64,000 bases of DNA from Phenylobacterium sp. GTDB lineage: Bacteria; Pseudomonadota; Alphaproteobacteria; Caulobacterales; Caulobacteraceae. This document shows, one piece after another, positions 58,339 through 64,000 of this stretch (positions within the stretch are counted from its first letter, which is position 1; each line of letters opens with the position of its first letter). Below the pieces are notes generated by a model. The model ran no database searches. It worked only from the letters and a program-made list of their open reading frames with translations, and was not told where the DNA came from. Location of the stretch: NCBI GenBank assembly GCA_017991675.1, contig JAGOQB010000009.1, positions 1 to 64,000 of the forward strand, written 5' to 3'. The position numbers were made by a program, and so were the translations under genes.

Positions 58339-58359
58339 TTGTCGTCGATCATACGACAA
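58339..58359. promoter_or_regulatory. Perfect 21-bp inverted repeat in the Lrp/alr divergent region
   Basis: TTGTCGT-CGATCAT-ACGACAA has perfect 7-bp arms and a 7-base spacer. It is in the 125 bases between the Lrp regulator and alr, 64 bases before the alr start. The Lrp-family size and symmetry make it a candidate operator. A second palindrome (TGCG...CGCA, 58323-58336) lies just upstream. Confidence 0.55.
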
Positions 58360-58422
58360 TGAGGCGAAACGTTCGAATTATCTTCGAGTAGCCTTGGCTG
58401 CGCCGACGCAGGGGAGGCGAAG

Positions 58423-59562
58423 ATGGCCGATTTCGAAGATCCGGCAGAGGCCCTGGCGGGCGGGCGCCTGACCATCGACCTCGCCGCGTTGCGCGCCAAC
58501 TACCAGATGATTGCCGACCGCGCCGGGCCGGCTCGGGCCGCCGCGGTCGTGAAGGCCGACGCCTACGGCCTGGGCGCCGAACAGGTCGCGGGTGCGTTGG
58601 CGCAGGCCGGTTGCCGCGACTTCTTCGTGGCCGTGATCACTGAGGCCTTGGAACTGGCCCCGAAACTGCCGGCCGACGCGCGCGTCTATGTGCTCAACGG
58701 CTTGCCGCCGGGCGCTGAGGCGACCTGCGCCGCCGCCGGCGTCGTGCCGGTGCTGAACTCGCTGGGCCAGGTGGAACGCTGGCGGGCCGAGGCGCGGCGG
58801 CGCGGCGTGCGCCTGCCGGCGGTGATCCAGGTCGACAGCGGCATGTCGCGGCTGGGACTGGCGGCGAGCGATATCGATCAGTTGGCGCCGGGCCTGGCCG
58901 ACGATGTCGAGGTCGTGCTGGTGATGAGCCATCTCGCGTGCGGCGACACCCCGATCGCGGCGGCGAACCAGGAGCAACTGGCGCGCTTCGAGGCGCTGGC
59001 TGACCGGATCGGGCCCCAGATTCCGCGTTCGCTGGCCAACTCGGCGGGCGTGTTCATCGCGCCGGAGTTCCGCCAGGACCTCGTGCGGCCGGGACTGGCG
59101 CTCTATGGCGCGGCGCCGATCGAGGGCGCGGCGAGCTCGGTACGGCCGGTCGTGCGGCTGGAGGCGCGGGTGATCCAGCTGCGGGTCATCGAGGCCGGCG
59201 CGGGCGTCGGCTATGGCCTGACCTATGTGGCGAAGGCGCGCCGGCGACTGGCGACGGTCAGCGTCGGCTATGCGGACGGCTGGCCGCGGCGGCTGGGCGG
59301 TCGGGCGGCCGCCTATCTGGGCGATGTGCGCCTGCCGATCGTCGGCCGGGTGTCGATGGACAGCATGACCCTGGACGTCAGCGCCCTGCCCGAAGGCATG
59401 CTGGACGAGGGCGATTTCGTCGAGCTGCTCGGACCGCACCAATCGCTGGAGGCGGTCGCGGCGGCGGCAGAGACGATCGCCTATGAAATCCTGACCGGGC
59501 TGGGCCGGCGCTTTGCGCGCACCTACCTGACCCAAGAGGCGCGCGTGGAGATCGACGCATGA
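58423..59562 (+). CDS. alr: Alanine racemase (catabolic type)
   Basis: The 379-residue PLP enzyme interconverts L- and D-alanine. Lys44 in [11 protein letters not shown] binds PLP and Tyr264 in [10 protein letters not shown] is the second catalytic base. VMSHLACGD and [10 protein letters not shown] are family motifs. In this operon it supplies D-alanine to DadA, so it serves catabolism as well as cell-wall needs (DadX role). GGGGAGG precedes the ATG. It overlaps dadA by 4 bases. Confidence 0.96.
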   Translation: MADFEDPAEALAGGRLTIDLAALRANYQMIADRAGPARAAAVVKADAYGLGAEQVAGALAQAGCRDFFVAVITEALELAPKLPADARVYVLNGLPPGAEATCAAAGVVPVLNSLGQVERWRAEARRRGVRLPAVIQVDSGMSRLGLAASDIDQLAPGLADDVEVVLVMSHLACGDTPIAAANQEQLARFEALADRIGPQIPRSLANSAGVFIAPEFRQDLVRPGLALYGAAPIEGAASSVRPVVRLEARVIQLRVIEAGAGVGYGLTYVAKARRRLATVSVGYADGWPRRLGGRAAAYLGDVRLPIVGRVSMDSMTLDVSALPEGMLDEGDFVELLGPHQSLEAVAAAAETIAYEILTGLGRRFARTYLTQEARVEIDA

Positions 59563-60815
59563 AGGTGGCAGTCCTGGGCGGCGGGGTGATCGGCGTCACG
59601 TCCGCCTACTACCTGGCCAAGGCCGGTCACGAGGTGACCGTCATCGAACGTCAGCCGGGGCCGGCGCTCGAGACCAGCTTCGCCAACGCCGGCGAGATCT
59701 CCCCGGGCTACGCCTCGCCCTGGGCGGGGCCTGGCATTCCGGCCAAGGCGGTGAAGTGGCTGCTGATGGAGCATGCGCCGCTGATCCTGCGGCCCAAACT
59801 GGACGCGGCGACCATCGGCTGGCTGCTGTCGGTCCTGCGCAACTGCACGCAGGCGCGCTATGCGCTGAACAAGAGCCGCATGGTCCGGCTGGCCGAGTAC
59901 AGCCGCGACCTGCTGATCGCGCTGCGGGCCGACACCGGCATCGCCTATGACGAGCGCAGCCGCGGCACGCTGCAACTGTTCCGGACCCAGGCGCAGATGG
60001 ACGGCATCGGCAAGGACGTCGAGGTGCTGAAGTCCTACGGCGTGCCCTATGAGGTGCTGGACGCGGCCGGCTGCGCGGGCGCCGAGCCGGGCCTGACCAA
60101 CGCGCTGGAGCCGATCGTCGGCGGCCTGCGGCTGCCGAACGACGAGACCGGCGACTGCTTCAAATTCACCAACGCGCTGGCCGAGCTGGCCACGGGGCTG
60201 GGGGTCGAGTTTCAGTTCGACACCGCCATCGCGGCCTTGCGCAAGGAGGGCGACAGGATCGCCGCCGTGCGGACCAGCCGCGGCGAGGTCACCGCCGACG
60301 CCTTCCTGGTGGCGATGGGCAGCTATTCGCCGGCCTTGGTCGCGCCGTTTGGGATGCGGCTGCCGGTCTATCCGGTGAAGGGCTATTCGATCACCGCGCC
60401 GATCCTCGAGCCCGAGCGCGCGCCGGTCTCGACCCTGCTGGACGAGAGCTACAAGGTGGCGATCACCCGGCTGGGCGACCGCATCCGGGTCGGCGGCATG
60501 GCCGAGATTTCGGGCTTCAACAACGACCTGCACCCGCGCCGGCGGCGCACGCTGGAGCATTCGATGCAGAGCCTGTTCCCCGGCGCGGGCGACGCGGGGG
60601 CAGCGAGCTTCTGGTCGGGCCTGCGGCCGATGACCCCGGACGGCACGCCGGTGGTCGGCGGCACGCCGATCGGCAACCTTTACCTCAACACCGGCCACGG
60701 CACGCTCGGCTGGACGATGGCCTGCGGATCAGGGCAGGTGATCGCCGACGTGATCAGCGGCGCGCCCTGCGCCATCGACACCCGGGATCTGGCGATCTCG
60801 CGATATTCAAACTGA
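59559..60815 (+). CDS. dadA: D-amino acid dehydrogenase small subunit
   Basis: The 418-residue FAD protein oxidises D-alanine to pyruvate and ammonia, passing electrons to the respiratory chain at the inner-membrane face. It has the FAD Rossmann start [53 protein letters not shown] and [19 protein letters not shown]. It is coupled to alr by ATGA and followed by ridA 17 bases on. Confidence 0.96.
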   Translation: MKVAVLGGGVIGVTSAYYLAKAGHEVTVIERQPGPALETSFANAGEISPGYASPWAGPGIPAKAVKWLLMEHAPLILRPKLDAATIGWLLSVLRNCTQARYALNKSRMVRLAEYSRDLLIALRADTGIAYDERSRGTLQLFRTQAQMDGIGKDVEVLKSYGVPYEVLDAAGCAGAEPGLTNALEPIVGGLRLPNDETGDCFKFTNALAELATGLGVEFQFDTAIAALRKEGDRIAAVRTSRGEVTADAFLVAMGSYSPALVAPFGMRLPVYPVKGYSITAPILEPERAPVSTLLDESYKVAITRLGDRIRVGGMAEISGFNNDLHPRRRRTLEHSMQSLFPGAGDAGAASFWSGLRPMTPDGTPVVGGTPIGNLYLNTGHGTLGWTMACGSGQVIADVISGAPCAIDTRDLAISRYSN

Positions 60816-60832
60816 GAAGGAAGTTTAGCCCC

Positions 60833-61177
60833 ATGGCGATCGAACGCATCGAAGCCGGCCCGCGCATGAGCCAGGCCGTGGTCCACGGCGACACGGTCTA
60901 TCTGGCCGGCCAGGTCGGCGCGCCGGGCGAAAGCGTCACCGTCCAGACCCAGGCGGTGCTGGCCCAGATCGAGCGGCTGCTGGCGGCGACCGGCAGCGAC
61001 AAGTCGAAGATCCTGACCGCCACCATCTGGATGGCCGACATGGCCGACTTCGCCGAGATGAACGCGGTGTGGGACAAGTGGGTCGACGGCAAGGACGCCC
61101 CGGCCCGCGCCACCGGCGAGGCCAAGCTGGCGACCCCCGATTACAAGGTCGAGATCATCATCGTCGCGGCCCGCTGA
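60833..61177 (+). CDS. RidA-family imine/enamine deaminase
   Basis: The 114-residue protein of the YjgF/RidA family has LAGQVGAPGESV, QIERLLAATGSDKSKIL and PARATGEAKLA with the substrate-binding Arg92 position, plus Glu in EIIIVAA. RidA proteins hydrolyse reactive 2-aminoacrylate-type imines made by PLP enzymes and amino-acid oxidation. Placement behind alr and dadA suggests it hydrolyses the 2-iminopropanoate released by DadA. Forms a trimer in the family. A strong terminator follows. Confidence 0.9.
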   Translation: MAIERIEAGPRMSQAVVHGDTVYLAGQVGAPGESVTVQTQAVLAQIERLLAATGSDKSKILTATIWMADMADFAEMNAVWDKWVDGKDAPARATGEAKLATPDYKVEIIIVAAR

Positions 61178-61196
61178 GGCGCGCGCGCATCGACGC

Positions 61197-61231
61197 AAAA
61201 GGCCCGGCGGATTCGCCGGGCCTTTTCTTTT
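61197..61231 (+). terminator. Intrinsic terminator after ridA
   Basis: AAAAGGCCCGGCG - GATT - CGCCGGGCCTTTTC is a 13-bp stem with a 4-base loop, followed by TTTT. It ends the alr-dadA-ridA transcript 20 bases after the stop. Confidence 0.95.
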
Positions 61232-61286
61232 GCGCGCCGGCCGAGTGCAGCTAAGTCAGAGTTCAACCACGAAGCGGATTCGAACG

Positions 61287-61634
61287 ATGAGCACCACGAT
61301 CTACGGCATCAAGGCGTGCGACACGATGAAGAAGGCGCGCACCTGGCTCGACGGTCACGGCGTGAGCTACGCCTTCCACGACTACAAGGCGGTCGGGATC
61401 GACCGCGCCAGCCTGGAGCGCTGGGCCGGCCAGGTCGGCTGGGAAGTGCTGCTGAACCGCTCGGGCACGACGTTCCGCAAGCTGGCCGACGCCGACAAGA
61501 CGGGTCTGGACCAGGACAAGGCCATCGCGCTGATGCTGGCCCAGCCCTCGATGATCAAGCGCCCGGTGCTGGACGCGGGCGGCGAGCTGTTGGTGGGCTT
61601 CAAACCCGACGCTTACGCAGCGAAGTTCAGCTAG
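61287..61634 (+). CDS. ArsC/Spx-like reductase (YffB family)
   Basis: The 115-residue thioredoxin-fold protein has Cys11 in IKACDTMKKARTWLD (the CxxxKK pattern of YffB rather than a CX2C), VSYAFHDYK, and LNRSGTTFRKL and KRPVLD segments common to the ArsC/Spx family. YffB proteins are glutathione-dependent thiol reductases without proven arsenate activity. The ATG at 61287 was chosen where the fold begins; upstream in-frame codons cross the terminator. A 12-loop inverted repeat follows. Confidence 0.88.
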   Translation: MSTTIYGIKACDTMKKARTWLDGHGVSYAFHDYKAVGIDRASLERWAGQVGWEVLLNRSGTTFRKLADADKTGLDQDKAIALMLAQPSMIKRPVLDAGGELLVGFKPDAYAAKFS

Positions 61635-61661
61635 GCTGAAGTCTGGGGGCGTTCTTCAGCC
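61634..61661 (+). terminator. Stem-loop after the YffB-like gene
   Basis: GGCTGAAG and CTTCAGCC form a perfect 8-bp stem with a 12-base loop, starting at the last base of the stop codon. No T-run follows, so termination is uncertain. Confidence 0.4.
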
Positions 61662-61771
61662 AACATGAAGAACATTTCATGCGCCCGCCTGCATCCGTAC
61701 GCTTAGGCCGGCGCCTCTTCCCATCAGAACGGGGCCGATGAGCCACCCGCACTGAGAGAAGGAAGAACACA

Positions 61772-62143
61772 ATGGAAGGCATCCTGGTCCCGCTGGGGTT
61801 CTTCGCCATGGTCGCCGCGATCGTGATCGTGCCGCGATACCTGAAGAGCCTGGAGCGTCAGAAGCTGCAGGACACGCTGCGCGCTTCGATCGAGAAGGGG
61901 GCCGAGCTGCCGCCCGAGGTCGTCCAGGCGCTGACGAGCGACGTTAAGGCGCCGCCCTCGCCCTATCGCGACATGCGCGCGGGGATCATCTGGCTGGGCG
62001 TGGCGGTCGGCTTCGCGGCGTTGGGGGCGGCGGTGTCGATCGAGGAGCCGGACGCGCTTTATCCGATGCTGGGCGTGGCGGCGTTCCCCGGCTTCATCGG
62101 CCTGGCGCTGATCGCGCTGTCGTTCATCTCCCGCGGCAAGTAG
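61772..62143 (+). CDS. Small membrane protein linked to an ECF sigma factor (DUF6249-like)
   Basis: The 123-residue protein has an N-terminal membrane helix (LVPLGFFAMVAAIVIVPRYL), a soluble helical part with Pro-rich SDVKAPPSPYRD, and two C-terminal hydrophobic segments (IIWLGVAVGFAALGAAVSI and MLGVAAFPGFIGLALIALSFI). It matches membrane proteins often encoded just before an ECF sigma factor in Caulobacterales. AGAAGGAAG precedes the ATG. It is 30 bases upstream of the sigma gene and may belong to the signalling unit. Function unknown. Confidence 0.75.
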   Translation: MEGILVPLGFFAMVAAIVIVPRYLKSLERQKLQDTLRASIEKGAELPPEVVQALTSDVKAPPSPYRDMRAGIIWLGVAVGFAALGAAVSIEEPDALYPMLGVAAFPGFIGLALIALSFISRGK

Positions 62144-62173
62144 CCGGTAAAGGGGAGGGGAAAGCCCACGACG

Positions 62174-62758
62174 ATGTCGGGCTCTCAAAACACCAGGCAC
62201 GCAAGCGCCCACGACGTGGAACTGGCCGCCCTGGCCGCCGCGGGCGACCGCGCGGCCTTTGGCGAGCTGGTCCGCCGGCACGGGTCGGCGGTGCGCGGCC
62301 TGCTGCGCCGCATGGGCGCGCCGCCGGCCGAGGCCGACGACGTGGCGCAGGACGCGTTCCTGGCCGCCTTCGAGCGGATCGGCGAGTTCCGCGGCCAGGG
62401 AACGTTCGTCGCCTGGGTCCGCAAGATCGCCGCGCGGGCCTATCTGCGCCGCCTGCAGCGCGAGCGGCGGATCGCGGCGTTGAGCGCGGCCGGCGACGAC
62501 GGCGGGGAAGCCGCCACGACGCCCGACGCCGCGGGCCGAATGGATCTGGACGACGCCCTGCGGGGGCTCGGCGCGGCGGAGCGGATCTGCGTGTCGATGT
62601 GCTACGGCGCGGGGCTGTCCCACGCGGAGGCCGCCGACGCCTTGAATCTGCCGCTTGGAACGGTCAAGTCCCATGTCAAACGTGGTCTGGAGAAGCTCAG
62701 AGCGCGACTGGCGCCGGCCGACGGCGCTCCGTTGGAAGGGAGGCGTGGCAATGGCTGA
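62174..62758 (+). CDS. ECF sigma-70 family RNA polymerase sigma factor
   Basis: The 194-residue sigma factor has region 2 (FGELVRRHGSAVRGLLRRMGA and DDVAQDAFLAAFERIGEFRG) and region 4 (GLSHAEAADALNLPLGTVKSHVKRGLEKLRARL). The Pro/Ala linker separates them. It is bracketed by two small membrane proteins, and the downstream one starts before it ends, so that partner is a candidate anti-sigma. No autoregulatory promoter motif was assigned. Confidence 0.93.
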   Translation: MSGSQNTRHASAHDVELAALAAAGDRAAFGELVRRHGSAVRGLLRRMGAPPAEADDVAQDAFLAAFERIGEFRGQGTFVAWVRKIAARAYLRRLQRERRIAALSAAGDDGGEAATTPDAAGRMDLDDALRGLGAAERICVSMCYGAGLSHAEAADALNLPLGTVKSHVKRGLEKLRARLAPADGAPLEGRRGNG

Positions 62759-63131
62759 GCTCGAATTCGAGCGGCGTCTGGAACGCCTCTTCGCCGAACC
62801 GCCGGCCTTCTCGGACGAGAAGGCTTTCGCCGTTTCGGTGGAGCGCAAGCTGAACCGCGGCTGGAACATCCGTCGTTGGACGATCGGGGCCGCGGGCCTG
62901 GCCGGCGGCGTCATCGGCGCCAGCCAGCTGATCATGTCGAACTTCGTGCATCAGGTCGAAAGCGCGTCGGAAGGCTCCACCCGCCTGCTGCAGGCCGGGG
63001 TGCAGCAATTGGCGCCGCGCTCGGATCTGCTTGCGGCGCTGCCGGCCGGCTCATCCGTGGTATGGATCGCCAGCGGAATGGCGGTGCTCGCCATCGGCTT
63101 CGTGGTGACCCGAGTGTTCGAGGAGTTCTAG
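62751..63131 (+). CDS. Membrane protein, candidate anti-sigma partner
   Basis: The 126-residue protein has a cytoplasmic start ([20 protein letters not shown]) and two membrane segments ([20 protein letters not shown] and [23 protein letters not shown]) with a short loop between them. GGAAGGGAGG lies just before the ATG and the gene overlaps the sigma gene by 8 bases. A short N-terminal domain that ends at a membrane helix fits an anti-sigma, but no ZAS zinc motif is present. It precedes panB by 2 bases. Confidence 0.72.
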   Translation: MAELEFERRLERLFAEPPAFSDEKAFAVSVERKLNRGWNIRRWTIGAAGLAGGVIGASQLIMSNFVHQVESASEGSTRLLQAGVQQLAPRSDLLAALPAGSSVVWIASGMAVLAIGFVVTRVFEEF

Positions 63132-63133
63132 CC

Positions 63134-63961
63134 ATGTCGGCTCAGCGTCAGGAAATGGTCAGGCGGATTGCGGCGCCGGATATCGCCGCGCGTAAAGGCG
63201 GGGTGCCGGTCGTGTGCCTCACCGCCTACACGGCCCCGATGGCTGAGTTGCTGGACGAGCACTGCGACCTGCTGCTGGTCGGCGACTCGGTCGGGATGGT
63301 CGTGCATGGCCTGCCCAACACGGTCGGCGTGACCCTGGAGATGATGATCCTGCACGGCCAGGCGGTCATGCGGACCTCGCGCCGGGCGATGGTGGTCGTC
63401 GACATGCCGTTCGGCTCCTACGAAGGCTCGCCCGAGGTCGCCTACGCCAATGCGGCGCGGGTGATGAAGGAGACCGGCGCCCAGGCGATCAAGGTCGAGA
63501 GCGGTCCGACCGTGGTCGAGACCATCGACTATCTGGTCAAGCGCGGCATCCCGGTGATGGGCCATGTCGGCCTGCGCCCGCAGGCGGTGCATGTCGACGG
63601 CGGCTTCAAGGCCAAAGGCAAGGGCGGCGACGAGCGGGCCCGCATCCTGGAAGAGGCCAAGGCCACCGCCGCGGCCGGCGCGTTCGCGGTCGTCGTCGAG
63701 GGCGTGGCCGAGGGGCTGGCGCGCGAGATCACCGAGGCCATTTCCGTGCCGACCATCGGCATCGGCGCCTCGGCCGGCTGTGACGGCCAGATCCTGGTCA
63801 CCGACGACATGCTCGGCCTGTTCGACTGGACGCCGAAGTTCGTGCGCCGCTACGGCGATCTGCGCGGCGAGATCAGCAAGGCGGTCGCCGGCTATGCCGA
63901 CGACGTGCGCGCGCGCCGCTTCCCGGGACCGGCCGAGATCTACTTCGCCAAGGCCGGCTAG
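63134..63961 (+). CDS. panB: 3-methyl-2-oxobutanoate hydroxymethyltransferase
   Basis: The 275-residue enzyme makes ketopantoate from 2-oxoisovalerate and methylene-tetrahydrofolate, the first step to pantothenate and coenzyme A. Metal and substrate motifs are [33 protein letters not shown] and [11 protein letters not shown] (catalytic Glu), with [15 protein letters not shown] near the end. The ATG at 63134 is 2 bases after the stop of the membrane protein. panC is not in the window. The 39 bases beyond the stop to the window end show nothing recognisable. Confidence 0.97.
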   Translation: MSAQRQEMVRRIAAPDIAARKGGVPVVCLTAYTAPMAELLDEHCDLLLVGDSVGMVVHGLPNTVGVTLEMMILHGQAVMRTSRRAMVVVDMPFGSYEGSPEVAYANAARVMKETGAQAIKVESGPTVVETIDYLVKRGIPVMGHVGLRPQAVHVDGGFKAKGKGGDERARILEEAKATAAAGAFAVVVEGVAEGLAREITEAISVPTIGIGASAGCDGQILVTDDMLGLFDWTPKFVRRYGDLRGEISKAVAGYADDVRARRFPGPAEIYFAKAG

Positions 63962-64000
63962 AGCCGCCGCAGACCTGAAACGTCGAGCCCCGGTTCGAAC

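Noticed and set aside
63962-64000. The last 39 bases, ending CCCCGGTTCGAAC, as the start of a tRNA
   Set aside because: The resemblance to a T-arm is short and the rest of the cloverleaf cannot fit in the bases available.

Overview
The window is high-GC alphaproteobacterial chromosome, most likely order Caulobacterales (Phenylobacterium or Caulobacter). The evidence is a flagellin locus with flbT, flaF, flaG and a flaEY-like gene beside FlmG/FlbA-type TPR glycosyltransferases, an alphaproteobacterial LexA box (GTTC-N7-GTTC type) before ssb, a sigma-54 promoter with FlbD-like enhancer palindromes before a flagellin gene, and the gene set itself. Genus assignment is inference.

Layout. 1-711: the edge of an IS3-family insertion sequence that cuts a cytochrome P450 gene. 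843-3086: a REP-like inverted repeat and a tight HD hydrolase / dual-specificity phosphatase / NrtR-like Nudix regulator operon. 3205-6822: universal stress protein, small hypotheticals, a lipoprotein, a MoxR ATPase and a very acidic protein. 6871-18038: flagellar filament region: two tandem TPR-glycosyltransferase paralogues on the minus strand, then flbT-flaF, flagellin 1, flaG, flagellin 2, flaEY and two envelope proteins on the plus strand. 18088-31269: mostly housekeeping (ssb, DUF885 peptidase, sodC, gyrA, coaD, two cyclophilins, HD protein, two membrane endonuclease/exonuclease/phosphatase paralogues, queA, tgt). 31254-35102: lipoprotein, tRNA-Lys, and cysT-cysW-cysA sulfate permease without a binding protein. 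35123-38522: the transglutaminase / alpha-E / circularly permuted ATP-grasp cluster, a widespread but uncharacterised system. 38750-45080: tamA-tamB and a small lipoprotein. 45077-48526: phhA, hspQ, a ppx/gppA homologue preceded by a possible coupled leader ORF, and rlmE. 48533-55450: LysR/MFS pair, then guaB-MAPEG-rsmB-guaA with overlapping or nearly abutting genes. 55496-57682: a large secreted lipase-like protein. 57821-61177: Lrp regulator divergent from alr-dadA-ridA, a D/L-alanine catabolic module with a perfect 21-bp inverted repeat between them. 61287-63961: YffB/ArsC-like reductase, an ECF sigma module with two membrane proteins, and panB.

Genes that work together: the tandem glycosyltransferases probably decorate the two flagellins; FlbT and FlaF are the flagellin translation regulator and secretion chaperone; Lrp-Alr-DadA-RidA form alanine racemisation, oxidation and 2-aminoacrylate/imine clean-up; GuaB and GuaA make GMP; QueA and Tgt make queuosine tRNA; TamA and TamB span the envelope. 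No CRISPR array, rRNA operon, replication origin or prophage was seen. The candidates for undescribed biology are the transglutaminase/alpha-E/ATP-grasp cluster, a family of small Cys-Trp envelope proteins with three members in this window, the duplicated flagellin glycosyltransferases, and FlaEY, which has a beta-propeller-like middle between two hook-IN-like segments.
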